From contig JANTUC010000010.1 of assembly GCA_026873275.1 (NCBI GenBank), positions 248,001-312,000 of the forward strand: 64,000 bases of DNA, given 5' to 3'. The stretch is from Pseudopithomyces maydicus (taxonomy: Eukaryota; Ascomycota; Dothideomycetes; Pleosporales; Didymosphaeriaceae). The stretch's first letter is position 1. Each line of letters begins with the position of its first letter. This document shows positions 32,035 through 44,517 of this stretch, one piece after another. The notes below the pieces were generated by a model, which saw nothing but the letters and a program-made list of their open reading frames with translations, was not told where the DNA came from and did no database searches. A program made the translations under genes and the position numbers.

Positions 32035-33591
32035 ATGCCTGACTATCTTGTGCGGCTCGTGCAGATGCACGAGAGCTTCCGCCAAGCGGAGCTCCAGGCT
32101 CTCGCAGACGTCGCTGAAGTTCCTATTGAACTCATCAAGTATGATGAGGAGGTGAGTTGATAGGTTTCCTGATACTAGCTGCAACACATCGATGTACTAG
32201 TCAACTATTGCTCTATTATTACTTCCCTATAGCTATGTACGATCTAATATCTCCAGTCCCCTTTCTGCATCATCCGTCTACCCTCAGACGCAGCAGCCAA
32301 AACAGTCATATCTCGTAGTCTTTTGTCACAAGGCATATACGAACTTTGGGGGCAGGGTGCCACTTACGAAGAATTGCACCAATCCGTCAAAGAGACATCC
32401 CGCGCCAAATGGTCACAATATGAATCAGTTCCCTTTCGCTTCACCCTAGATTGCTTCCGTGGAACGCGAGACCAGAGTCAGCAACGGGAAATCATAGAGT
32501 CATTTTCTTACTTGGGATTCAACGGGCCGATCCGAATGCGAGACGCCGACGCATCTTTCAAGGTGTTCGAAGAGTACGATGAGAAAGCTCCGGGGCCCAA
32601 GTATGCATACCTTGGACGTTTTGTAGCTGCCTCAGGTCGCGATGCAAAGACTGCATATGACCTGAAGAAGAGACACTACATCAGTACTACATCTATGGAT
32701 GCCGAACTCGCATTAGTAACAGCCAACATGGCGCTTGCTGCTCCCGGGAAGCTATTCTACGACCCTTTCATGGGAACAGGTGGCTTTCCCATTGCATGTG
32801 CTCACTTCGGTGCGATCGTATGTGGTAGTGACATTGATGGCCGCAGCATCCGCGGAACCGGAGGCAGCGCACGCAAAGGGCAGACCGGTAAATTCGACGT
32901 CCATGGAAATTTCAAGCAGTACGGCCTAGAGTCGAACTATCTCGGAGCATTTGTTTCAGACCTCACGAATACGCCATTCCGCATACTGCAGCATAGCAAC
33001 AAGGCAAGCCGTGGAGGTTACCTCGATGGCATCGTTTGTGACCCGCCATACGGCATCCGGGAAGGACTGAAGGTGCTTGGAACGCGCGACAGCCTCAATG
33101 ATCAAGAACGCACGACGCATCAGAATCGATACAAGGATGCGGGCTACATACCTCCCAAGAAGCCCTATTCCTTCACGGCAATTCAAGACGACATCCTTGC
33201 ATTTGCGGTTGCAACGCTGGTGGAGAACGGTAGACTCAGTATGTGGATGCCTACCGCAAATGACGAAGATATTGAACTAGTCATACCCACACACCCATGT
33301 TTGGATATTGTCTCAGTGTGTGTACAGCCATTCAATAAATGGTCGAGGAGACTCTTGACGTATCGAAGAAAGACGGAGTCTGAAATCCCCGCTGGCACGC
33401 TGGAGATGTCTAAGAAGGAATATGAGAAAGGCATAAAAGCGGACGAGCTGAACAACTTCCGAAGAAAGTATTTCGAGGGGTTTAAAGAATTCGAAAAACA
33501 GCGACAACACCCTAGTGCGGATGCTGCGAAGCAATTGCAGGATGCAAAAGGTGTCAGTGGGCCTTGGAGGGAAAAAGGGAACGCTGTATAG
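32035..33591 (+). CDS. TRM11: tRNA (guanine-N2-)-methyltransferase catalytic subunit Trm11
   Basis: Trm11, with the partner Trm112, methylates guanine 10 of many tRNAs. Two exons (32035-32151, 32257-33591) encode 483 residues; the 105-nt intron has donor GTGAGT and acceptor CTCCAG. Exon 1 gives MPDYLVRLVQMHESFRQAEL, the characteristic Trm11 start. The THUMP-like N-terminal half includes LDCFRGTRDQSQQREIIESF. The Rossmann part has the AdoMet motif FYDPFMGTGGFPIACAHFGA and the catalytic DPPYGIREG (family D/N-PPYG). RYKDAGYIPPKKPY, WMPTANDED and SRRLLTYRR follow as expected. The C-terminus is charged and variable. Confidence 0.95.
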
Positions 33592-34072
33592 ACGCCGCAT
33601 AGGTGCGGATACATATACGCGAAGTTACATCTCCAGCTGTGGTCTCATTGCAACTTCACGCCCGGTATAAATAGCAGGGCGGAGAGGAGTCCTCGGAAGA
33701 TTGCTGCCTAAACTTTCCAAGGTAAGCTTGGTCTTTTTTAAGTAGCGCTAGAGCTATACGAACGTTGAATATAGCCGAACCGGAACATGTGACTGCAGCC
33801 TTGCCGCAATATTCACAACGATCTTACATCGCAATATACTTTAGCGTGCTTTCTCGACAGACCGGAGTTACAGAAGAGTCATATGTTCCCTTGACTCTTA
33901 ACCTGGACTACGTGCACCTTTGTGATGCCATCCTCATTACATTTCCTATCCAATAATTCGTCTCTTAATCGGTGACCGGCTGATATCGTCTATTTGTACG
34001 GCGTAAAACATCATCTTGCAGATTTTGTTATACAGGATATTTCCCAATTGACAACAAATTATTTAGTCTAGA
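33592..34072. other. Intergenic region upstream of the NLR gene
   Basis: No gene was recognised; the 63-codon frame at 33765 has no supporting feature. A gtataaatagc sequence at about 33664 is a TATA-like element. Confidence 0.5.
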
Positions 34073-37000
34073 ATGATGCAGGAAGACTACGATGTCCAAG
34101 ATGAAGAGGTGGATGAGTTTGTCCTCGTGGAGCCGAAAGACATTAGCCCCATATCCGAATTACAATCATGGCTCGAACCAACAGACTACCTTTCCCCGGG
34201 AAACGAGTACATGAAACACATCCATTCACATATTTCCGGAACTGGAGATTGGCTGCGCTCATCTGACGTATTTAGCAATTGGAGGCGTCCAACTCAAGAA
34301 AATGCTGCGGCGAGGAACAGTTGTATCTGGATCAAAGGTGTTCCCGGATCAGGCAAATCGGTTTTCTCCGCTTCTACCGCCAGACAGCTGCGCGACGCAG
34401 GAAACATTGTTCTTTTCTTCTTCTTCCGACAGATAGTTGCAAAGAATCATGATCCGAAATACCTTGTTCGAGATTGGCTGGCCCAACTATTACCCCATAA
34501 CCGCTGGTTGCACCGGCGACTAGACGAACATTCAAAGAGCAAAGAAGTGAACGGGAAAGAGCTGAAGAATTTGTGGGAAATATTACTAGAGGCCTTGAAG
34601 CGGTCCAAAACTCCAGTCTACTGCATAGCAGATGGGCTCGACGAAATGGACGATACCTATATCGACTTCATCTACAGCTTGAAAGATCTTGGTATCAACC
34701 AGGATTTAGGCCAAACCAAAGTCCTTCTAACCTCTCGACCTATACCAAGAATCGAGGAGATGTTAAGGGACCACAACGTTGCTGGGATCAAACTGGACCC
34801 AACCATGCTGTACCCCGACATAGCACACTATGTTGAAGTGCGCTTGGATACTCTAGATCCCAAGTTGAGTGTTTCAAAATACCAAGAGGTCAAGGAGGCT
34901 ATATGCGACCGAGCAAAAGGCCTGTTCCTACATGCTAGACTCATGACTGATAATCTGACCACCGGACTATGCGAGGGAACCATAGTCGAGGAGACTCTAC
35001 CAACAAGCCTGGAGCGATTACCGAGAAATCTAAGAGAACTATACACTGGAATGCTTGCTGAACACTCTCTTAGATCGGGAATTACGCAAGAGCAACAATT
35101 CATGATACTTCAGTGCGTTGTTCACTCGTCCCGGCCACTAAGGCTTATCGAACTTGGAAGTCTCATCATGGTCATCCGTTCTGAAACTGGTATGGGCCTC
35201 AAGGAGAGTAAAGATCTGGTAAGGCAAAGCTGTGGACGTCTGCTAGAAATCCTAGAGGACGAAAGCGTTAGCGTGATTCATCACTCTTTTACCGAATTCT
35301 TACGAGATGGAGAAAGAGAGACGGGCGATGGCCAATTTCCCATTCTGGACAAGAACAAAGCGCACGAGATGCTAGTCGAAATCTCACTACGATACTTGAA
35401 TAAATGCGAGGTGACCGAAGACATATTGTACCAAAGCGCCGATTATCTGGACAGCATATTCGATGATGATACCGGATACTCTGACGAGTGGGATGATCTT
35501 GATACATCAGACGGCCGAAGCAGCGAGGATGAGAGGAAACAGGCTTTGATCCAGGAATTGCGTCTCAAATACCCTCTTCTCGATTATGTAATCGACAATC
35601 TTGACCATCATGTATCCAAGGCCAGCGTCAAGAACGATACAAGCGTGTTTTCAACTCTCGATGTTATGTTCAAGCCATATATATACGAGCCCTGGGAATG
35701 CTTGGCATGGGCTTATTCGGGATCAAGTGTAGTCAGCTCGCCTGCTTTTCTGCTCTGGATTCTTATCAAATGGGAGCAGTACCGACCTGGTGGTGTCACA
35801 GCTTTGCACGTGGCAAGTTTTGTGGGATGGCATGGTTACGCCGAGCATATAATTGCAAGGGGTGCATCCGTGCATCTAGAGGACGAAGAGGAGAGAACTG
35901 CGTTATCATATGCAGCTGAGAAAGGCCACACAGATATCGCAAAGTTACTCCTGCAACATGGCGCGAATCCCGACTCAGACGATCGAGATGGATTGAAACC
36001 GCTTCATTATGCAACAGATAACGATAACTTGGGTGTAGTCGAATTACTTCTTGCAAGTGGGGTGTCTCCTATAACAATCAAGACCAAGAATTCACCATCA
36101 AATATCGCAGAACAGTTCGACTCCGACGAAGGCGAAACTCCGTTGAGATATGCATGTCATCGAAATCATACAGATATTATTCGAGTGTTCCTTCCATTTT
36201 TGGACAGTGAATGGAGACAGAAAACTTTCGGCTGGGCCAACGACACCAAGAGCATTGAAGCTGTACTCCAAGCAGGAGGAATTTCTGTTAATGAAGTGAA
36301 CGATGGCCGCACGCCACTCTATAAAGCTGCTGAGAAATTTTCGGTCGACACCGTTAAACTCCTTCTGAACTATGGAGCGGATCCGATGGTGCGCAGTGGC
36401 GTTAAGCGCGACAATACTGGGAGGTTCCACAAAGGTTGGCCCTGTACTGACGGGGCGACCTACCCTGATGGCCCGACAGTTTTGCACGGGTGGGCAAACT
36501 ATGAACGCTACCATAATTCCTATAGCAGGGATAACCAAGCTCTAGATTGTTTTAAGATGCTCGTCGAAGCCGGTGCCGATATCAATGCCCAGGACAAAGA
36601 TGGTTGGACACCACTGCATTGTGCCTGTGAGCCCGAAAGGAGCCATATGTCTTGGTTTCGTGGTTCCAAAGACCATCTTGTAAAGACACTACTGGAAGCT
36701 GGTGCGAACCCGAATGCACGAACACGTAGTGGATCAACACCTCTCCATATCACTAACCGATCAGAAGTTGTATCTATGCTAGTCGCGCACGGGGCAGATG
36801 CGAGTATTGAGGACAATAGCGGACGCACTCCTTTAGCCGTCTTTCTCAGTTCCGGTGTGGATGAAAATAATTCGGACACCTTTGAGAAATTGCTCCAGCT
36901 TAGCAACCGAACGAACATTCGGCATAGAAATGGCAATACACCAGTGCATGATCTCATGGGTAACCTGCCCAGGTTCGCTGATCCAGTAACATTCAAATTA

Positions 37001-40000
37001 GTCAGTAAAGTGGGCTTCGATCTGAATGCAAAAAACCATAAAGGACTACCGCCTCTGTTGACTTTGGAGAACATCAGATATTCAGAGGGCTGGAAAGAAG
37101 ACAATTTCAGTGTAGCAACCTATCGGAAAATATTCGGAATTCTCAAGGATGCAGGCATGGACATGAACGCTACCGACCCGGCCGGCCGCACAATCCTACA
37201 CGTCCTGATTGAAGGTTATTATCGAAAAATATCGACTCTAGAGCTTTTTCTAGAAATGGGTTGTGACCCATTCGCAAGAGACCATCAAGGTGGTACGGTA
37301 TTGCACCATGTCATTCGCGAAAGCTCCAAAACTTCCGAGATGATCGATTTCTTTGTACATCATGGTGTTGACCCGCTCGCTGTTGACCATGATGGGAACA
37401 CATTGATTCACGAACTTGTTAAGAATTCGCGCCATAGCGCTTCCTCGGGCGAGGATCATGGCTTCTCCGCGTTTCTGAAAGTTTTGCAAAAGTTACAAGA
37501 CCTTGGTGTACCGACAGACTCCAAGAACCGAGCTGGCCAGACACCACTTCATTTGAGCTGTGCTATCTGGAGACTTGCAGGTTGGCATGACAATTTCGTC
37601 AGTGTATTCCTGAAAGGCGAGCTTATACCTCGCAGTGACGTCCACGCGGTAGACTACAAAGGCGCTACGCCTCTTCACTATGCTGCAATTACATGTGAAG
37701 CGACTACGAAGCAGCTTCTAGATGCTGGCGCAGATCCTCAAGCGCTCACTTATGAAGGAGGCCTTTCTCCGTTGATGCTTGCTGCACGGTCAGCCCAACC
37801 GAATGTAGTAGGACTCCTTCTACAAGAGTACAAGGACCGCGGAAGCCTCAATCACCATATCAACTTGTTTCAAACTGCCAGACTTTACCAAACCGCTTTA
37901 CATTATGCATGTGTTTCTGGTAGGGTAGAAAGTATCCGATACTTGATACAAGCTGGGGCAGATCCAAACGTATTGGATGTGCGAGGGCTTCCACCCATTT
38001 ATGCCCTAGCAGAGTTTAGACAGAACGAGGCGGACTGTATATTGCGCAATACAAGTCACGGTGACCGAGCCAAAGCAATTCTAGGACATTTGGGTATGGC
38101 TTTGAGAGATCCTGTTGGAGGATGCACTAGCGCTGTGAAAAACAGCCGTGTGAAACAGAACACCAGTGTGTCAGAAACGATCGAGATACTGGCCCGGGCA
38201 GGGGCGAAACTTGATTACAATCCTGGGGACGAACCAGGTGCATGGACAAGTATTAAATCTCTACCGATAGACTTTGCAGCAACGCACGGCAATGTCGAGA
38301 TGGTCAAAGAGTTGCGCAAGCGAGGGTTTTCCTCTGATGAGCCTTTCATAGAGAAGCTTTGCGAGGTCACTCGCACCGAGGCAGATCTCGAGATCCTGCT
38401 GAAACTGTGCGAAGACGATGGGGAAAGTGCGGAAGAAAATGCTCAAGTACAGCGCCGGACTCAACCACAACGGGGAGCTCTACAACAACGAGGAACTCGG
38501 CACTCCAGTGACTCAGCTGTGAGATCTAATGTGGAACGACTCCTCATGAATGCCGAACATGATCTGCTTCGCGGTTTTGTGAAGAGAAGCGAAAAGATAC
38601 GAGTTGAGGCTCTCCATGTGCTTGCGACTCGAGGATATGCATTCTTGCTGGAAGAACTGCTACAAGGGCTAGAAGATATTGATCAAAAGACCACCTTTGA
38701 AACCGAAGCCTATGATCAAATAACAACTCATACTTTACTTGGAGCGGCATGCAATAGCGAGACGCCCAACCTCGAGGTTGTCAAGGTTCTCGTTGAGAAA
38801 GGAAAGGTCGACGTCAATGCTTGCTTCGGACTGTGCAAAGGAGAAAATGCACTACGCGTTCTGGCAAAGGGGCAATATTTCTGGAACATAGAAGCATTGA
38901 AGTATATGCTACAGCACGGGGCACGAATGGAAGATGGTGAGAAAGGAACAACACCCTTAATCTCAGTCGCTGCGTCTTCGCGAGCCGGGGTGTGGAAAGA
39001 CAAGATTGTAGAGGTTCTCCTGGAGCACGGCGCCGATCCAAACAAGCCTGGTGTAGGGGGAATTTTTCCCTTAGCTCTTGCACATACAGCGGATACAATA
39101 CGCCTTCTGATGAAGCATGGAGCTGACCCCAAACTGGTTGGCTCATCACTCTTATATTCAGCCGCAAACAATCTGCAAGTTGAATCTGTCAAAGTCCTGT
39201 TAGAAGCAGGAATGAACCCTAATGAAGCCACTAACGGATATGTTAAACCCTCCACTCCTTATCCACTCTACGTGGCTGCCTGTGCAGGTCGTTATTCGAA
39301 CGACAGAGAGCCGGCGAAGAAACAAATCATCTCCATTCTTCTAGACCACGATGCTGATCCTATGGCCACCGACGAAGAAGGCGCATCGGTGCTACAAAAG
39401 GTCATTGAAGAGCACGGAATCGCATCAGCACTGTTATCCTCTCCCAAACTGGACCTTGAAAGGAAGGGCAAAGGTGGCCGCTCACCGCTCATATCCGCAT
39501 GCTACCCCTACACCCAAGATGCATCATCCAGCCCCAAGCCTACGACATGCCTCCCTGAAATCGCCCTCAAACTGCTAAAACGCAGCGTCAATGTGAACTC
39601 TACCGACTCCCAAGGCCGCACCGCCCTCCACTGGCTCTGCACCCTGACCGCACCCTTCGACACTCCCACCCGCCGCGTCTTCAACACCATGACGAAGAAG
39701 TCTACATCGCTAGTGCACGCCGTAGACTCGAACGGCTGCACCCCCTCCAGCTAGCCATGGCATCCAACCAAACATACGCCATCGACATGCTGGTCCTCCT
39801 TGGTGCAGACGTTACGTTCACAGATCCGAACGGCAGTACGGCACTGCACATGCTCGCCCCAAAGCTATTCGACAGGAAAACCTCTGCTGAAGAAAACGCC
39901 GAGCGCATGAAAACCTTCCTATCCCACGACGTCGACATCAACGCCCGAGACGCCGCCGGCAACACGCCTCTCGCCCTGTTCATCGCGCAGACAGAGCGCC

Positions 40001-40344
40001 GGCCTGTAGACCGCTTCGAGCGCTGGAAGAGCCCAGATTACAAGTTCGACACGCACTCCACCCACATTGAATATCTTCCTTTGTTCTTCGATGCTGGAGC
40101 TGATCTGTTCACGGTCAATGATAAGGGGGAGGGGCTCCTGCATCTCACGGCGGGGCGAAGCGATCTTAGAGATTACGATTATGATCAGAAGCAAGAGACG
40201 CAGGATATAATCAAGGAGCTGATGAGAAGGGGTCTTGATCCGCGGATGGAGGATAATGAGTGCAGGACGGCGATTGATATTGCGGTTGCGAAGGAAAATG
40301 CGAAGATCGTGGCTTTGTTTCGGGAGGATGAGAGGAATAACTAA
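34073..40344 (+). CDS. NACHT-ankyrin STAND NTPase (fungal NLR-like), with a presumed 1-base frameshift near the C-terminus
   Basis: Fungal NLRs are signal-transducing ATPases linked to non-self recognition and heterokaryon incompatibility. The main frame encodes 1893 residues and stops at 39754; the next frame continues to 40344 for another 195, giving about 2090 in all. The acidic N-terminus leads to the NACHT domain: P-loop GVPGSGKS at 89-96 and Walker B YCIADGLDEMDD at 183-194. A winged-helix-like region follows, with VIHHSFTEFLRDGE. From about residue 570 to the end are many ankyrin repeats, for example RTALSYAAEKGHTDIAKLLL and TPLHYAAITCEATTKQLLDA. The first frame breaks after NGCTP within a C5 run (39741-39745); one extra C gives LQLAMASNQTYAIDML and rejoins the second frame in the middle of a repeat. 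No classical effector domain (HeLo, PNP, lipase) is visible before NACHT. Confidence 0.9.
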
Positions 40345-41228
40345 TGTTTTTTTCTCTTTTCTTTTCTCGGCTTATGCTTTCCTCATATCAGTACTATTTC
40401 TTTAAGCTATAAATAGGAAGGATAAATACAGCTAAGCTCTCTAGTGTAAATAATAAAGGAATGTATTATCTCATTTAACTTTTACCCCTTACTTGTTCCT
40501 TACTCCCTTTATAATGAAATATATACACGTTACCTTACCTCACCTCACCTCACCTTAGGTTTTATGCATTCACCTCTTCTATTTACCTTATTGTTACTTT
40601 AACTCCCACCCCTATCTTCACTTTCGTCTTCACCTTCACCTTCACTTTCACCTCACTTTCACTGTTACCACCTTATATCTATTCCTACTTAATTACTCTT
40701 TATACCTTTTTCTTCCTACCTTCTTTTACCTTTACTCCTTTTACACCTTACCTCACTTTATCTCACTATTTAAAAACACAAATATAAACATAAACAAAAA
40801 AGAGGTTGAGAAAATAAAGAAAATTCTAATCCATATTACACCTCCCTTTACACCCCACTTTGCTCTTACCCCTCCCCTCCCCTTCACCTCTCCTTACTAC
40901 CCCTAACACCCACACCCACATCACCAAAAAAAAGGGGGGGGGGTCTCCAAAAACTTAGAGAATTTCTATTTCATTTCATAAGTCATAACCATCGTAACTC
41001 AACATGGCCATGTCCATAACCATGTATCTTGCCTTTCATTTCCCATATCCATCCATCCATCCATCCGTTCATTCATCCATTCACCATCACCAATACATCC
41101 CATCCCATCCCACCCTCAAGCTCCCACTTCCACCCAGGGTATACGGGGGTATACGTGTATAAACCACCACACCACAACACACCACACCACACTACATCTC
41201 CTCTCCTCTCCTCTCCTTCCACCATCAT
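40345..41228. repeat. Pyrimidine-rich low-complexity tract with microsatellites
   Basis: The plus strand is almost pure C/T over long runs. It includes a degenerate acctc/cacctt array at 40.53-40.56 kb, ttcacc repeats at 40.62-40.68 kb, A8G10 at 40926-40943, a ccat array at 41046-41066, and ctcctct and cacac runs at 41.17-41.22 kb. No gene is present. It lies between the convergent NLR and DUF3824 genes. Confidence 0.8.
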
Positions 41229-43136
41229 TCATAGAAAGAAAGAAAAAAACGAAGAGAGAAAGAAAAAATAAATAACCACTCTCAACTTAACAAAGCACCC
41301 TATAAGAAAGTTAACAAAGAGAAAAAAGATAAAACCCTCAATACCTCCCCCGCCGGACCCCACCGGCGGCGGCGGCAACGCACCACCCGCCCCATACGGA
41401 TTCGCATCCGCATACGTCGACGGCCCATACCCGCCGCTGACGGGAACCGGCACAGGATACGCATACGGGTTCGCCATGCCGCCTCCACCACCACTCCCCA
41501 GCGCATTGAGCCTCGCCTCCTTCTCGCGGCGCTCCCTCGCCTTCCTGCGCTTGCGGCGCCGCTGCTCCAACTCCTTCACGCTGTGCCGCTGCTCATTCAT
41601 CTCCTTCCACTCGGAGAACGCCGACTTGATGCCCAGCGCCGCGATGCCCACGGCCGCCGCGTCCTGCAGCATGTTTTTGGACTTGCGCTTGCGGGCCTCC
41701 TCGGCGGACATTTCGCCCTCGGCCACGAGCTTGCGGCGGTTCTCCGAGGCCACCATGGAGGAATACACGCCGTGCGCGGCGTGGATCGTCGCCACGGTTG
41801 CCAGGCCGGCGGTCAAAAACTCCTTGCCGCGCATCTTCTTGCGCTTCTGCTCCATGTCCGTCGTCGAGGTGGAGCCCGAGCTGCTGTCTCTGTCTCTATC
41901 TCTGTCTCTGCGGCCGCGGTTCTGGGCGGCGACGACGGCGCCCGCGCCTGCCCCCGTGGTAGCTAGTCTGCGGTCTGAATTAGCGCGCCCGGCTTCTGAG
42001 TAGGCACCGTCCATACTGCGGCCCCGGTCGTAGCCGCCGCGAGAGCGACGGTTCCGGGATGGTGGTTCGTATTCGTCTGCGCTGTCGTACGAGGGGGAGC
42101 GCTCGCGCCTGGAGCGCGACTTGGAGCGCACCCGGTCGTATAGGGCTTTACCTGCTGCAAGAACTGCTCCGCCGCCTACTACCTTACCGAGGGTGTTGTC
42201 ACCACCACCGCGAGAGCCCGAGCGAGAGCGTCCGCGAGACCGAGAGCGACCGAAGATTGACCTGGACCTAGACCTCGAGCGCCCTGGAGATGGAGAGCGA
42301 GAGCCGTCACGGCCGCGAGACCGAGAACGGGGACCGTTGGCAACGCGGTTGGCGATGAGACCGCCGAGAGCTGATTCGGCGACGTGTCTCTTGCCGTGCT
42401 TGTCGGGGTCTTTGTCGACGAGAGCATCGATACCTGCGGCACCGAGGGCAGCAGTGGCAATTCGCTGGCCCTTCTCGCCCGTCCAGGGGCCGGGTGCCTT
42501 GCGGCTGCGGAAGGCCTCGACGGCACCGGCGACGATGGCCGCTTTGGCAGCCTGCTCCCACTTGCCCTCGGTCTTGCGTTTGCGGTCCGGGCTGCGCGAG
42601 CCATAGCGGCTGCTGCGACGGTCGTCGTAGTAACGATCGTCGTAGCGGTCGCTATCATAGCCGCGGTCACGATCCTTGCGGTTGCGCGAGCGAGAACGGC
42701 TGCGTCCCGTGACGGCTCCTATGATACCGCCCAGACCGGCGCCTTCAGCAAAGTCCTTGACGTTGTCGACGATGGACTTGCGACGCTGCGGCTTGGGCCG
42801 ATCGGTGTAGTCGGAGTAGTCATCGTAGTCGCGCGGACGCCGTCCCCGGTCGTTGCGGTAGTAGTCGTCGTAGTCGTAGTCACGGTGGGCCGAGCGGGTG
42901 CGACGGGGCTCGTAGGTCTCGCGGTACTTGGTCTGTCTGTACTCGGTGTTGGGTGGAGGGAAGTCGCGGGCAACTTCTTCGATGCTGTCCTCGCGGCGGG
43001 GGCGGTAGACTAGGTCGCGCGTGCCCTCCCCGCGGACACCGCGCTCGATGTAGGTCGTCTCGGTGACATACTCGGGCTCCCGCTCCCGAACGCGGTCGCG
43101 ACGGCGCGGGCGGTCGTCGTAGCTGTACTCGGACAT
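41229..43136 (-). CDS. DUF3824-type Arg/Ser/Asp/Tyr-rich protein; C-terminus probably mis-read
   Basis: The open frame encodes 635 residues. The N-terminal third is dominated by Arg, Asp and Tyr (RDYDYDDYYRNDRGRRPRDY). The centre has RS-dipeptide runs and alanine/glycine-rich helices (KWEQAAKAAIVAGAVEAFRS, LGKVVGGGAVLAAGKALYD). The C-terminal third has the conserved GKEFLTAGLATVATIHAAHG block of fungal DUF3824 proteins, then a KELEQRRRKRRKARERREKE basic stretch and a Gly/Pro/Tyr tail. The role is unknown; low-complexity charged segments suggest a largely disordered protein. As written, the last residues become an implausible Phe-rich tail. Adding one G to the G5 run (plus-strand C5 at 41347-41351) gives GGRY and a stop at 41338, an ending I recall from this family. 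The true CDS end is therefore probably 41338. Confidence 0.85.
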   Translation of the reverse strand: MSEYSYDDRPRRRDRVREREPEYVTETTYIERGVRGEGTRDLVYRPRREDSIEEVARDFPPPNTEYRQTKYRETYEPRRTRSAHRDYDYDDYYRNDRGRRPRDYDDYSDYTDRPKPQRRKSIVDNVKDFAEGAGLGGIIGAVTGRSRSRSRNRKDRDRGYDSDRYDDRYYDDRRSSRYGSRSPDRKRKTEGKWEQAAKAAIVAGAVEAFRSRKAPGPWTGEKGQRIATAALGAAGIDALVDKDPDKHGKRHVAESALGGLIANRVANGPRSRSRGRDGSRSPSPGRSRSRSRSIFGRSRSRGRSRSGSRGGGDNTLGKVVGGGAVLAAGKALYDRVRSKSRSRRERSPSYDSADEYEPPSRNRRSRGGYDRGRSMDGAYSEAGRANSDRRLATTGAGAGAVVAAQNRGRRDRDRDRDSSSGSTSTTDMEQKRKKMRGKEFLTAGLATVATIHAAHGVYSSMVASENRRKLVAEGEMSAEEARKRKSKNMLQDAAAVGIAALGIKSAFSEWKEMNEQRHSVKELEQRRRKRRKARERREKEARLNALGSGGGGGMANPYAYPVPVPVSGGYGPSTYADANPYGAGGALPPPPVGSGGGGIEGFIFFLFVNFLIGCFVKLRVVIYFFFLSSFFSFFL

Positions 43137-44517
43137 GGCACGAGTTCAGCCCCGGAGTAGAGGTAAAGGCAGGTTTTCAACCCCGCAGCAGAGGTAAAGC
43201 CGGGTGGTAGCAGAGATTCTTGCAGCAAAGCAGGTCCTGGGAGGGTTCGGTCGTCTGCAGGCAGGTCTGTCAGTATGCGCACAAAAGCAGGGCAGGCTTG
43301 GTTTTGGTAGCGTACCGACTACGGTGGTAATCTAGCAGTGGCAGCCTGGCCAAGAAGCAGCAGGCAGGGCAGGAACAGTCGCAACGAGTCGTAGGTAGAA
43401 GAGTGCCAGCAACGTATACAAACAAGGTGGGGGGAGTGTCTGTCGTTGCAGCGGCAGGTCGGGGCGGGCGGTTTATCTACGGGGCGGGTTCGTCAGGGCA
43501 AGGCGATGACTGTCATGTCATGGGAGGCTTGGTGCTGGGCATTGGGTTGGTTTGGTGGGGTGGCGTGGATGTTAGCAGAGGGGAGGAGGGCAGGCTGGGA
43601 GCGGGTTGGTCGAGCCGGGTTACGTCATAGCCGCCGTCTGACCAGGGCGTCTCCCGGGCTCCAGCCTGCGAGCCCAACTGGCGCGGCTGAGCAGAGAGAA
43701 GAGAGGCTCTCTCTGGCGACAGAGGGCGTGACCGACAGAGCCTGGCCTGGGGCTTCCCATGTATGCATCCATCTGCTCACCGTCGGTCGAGGCAGGAAGC
43801 GCACTGCACCGCCTCGGGGCCCTGCAGCAGTCTTCACGCCGCTCACCGGGCCTCCCTTTTGGCGTAGCATCACGGTGACAAGCACCAGCACTAACACACT
43901 ACCACTGTGCCCTCAGCCCCTCTAGCTATCTAGTCTATGTGACGCTGGGCATCACTCACGCCTGTTTCCGCGCCCTTCTCCCCTCGCTGCAAGGTTGTCC
44001 TCTGCACCTCGCCAACTCAGCATCGACACCGGATGACGAAGCCGGCCTGCATCATGCGAGACGTCGGCGCCGCAGACACCCGCCATTGGTCGGGCGCTGG
44101 CCCTGCCGCCCTTCTCCTCCCAGGATCCATCTTGCACGCGGAACCAAGCTCGACTGCCTGCTCTCATGAGCCTGGTGGCGCTAGATGCTCGGAACGCACT
44201 GCGCAGATTGTGATGAGCCACATGGGCGCCAGGTGCCTGACGGTAGCGGGTAGCGGCTTGGTCCCGCTGAAAAGCTCTTCTTGTGCGGACCTAACTTCGC
44301 GGAGACTGGGCATGCTTGTGATGGTGTGGCTGGAGACTAGAGTACAGAAATCGTAAACCTACATACACAGGGAGTAGTTAGTTTCAAGCTTCATATATAT
44401 GATAGATACATAGTTACGGCGCAAAGTCGACCGCACTGAGGAGAGAATTATATGCCAAAATCCTCGTCGGGCCCACGTTAACCACTCATATGCTACACAT
44501 AGTCATACACATATTTC
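43137..44517. other. Intergenic region upstream of the DUF3824 gene
   Basis: This 1.4-kb GC-rich stretch has several overlapping short frames on both strands but no motif or conserved family. It should contain the DUF3824 promoter and long 5' UTR and the 3' flank of HEM25. Confidence 0.45.
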
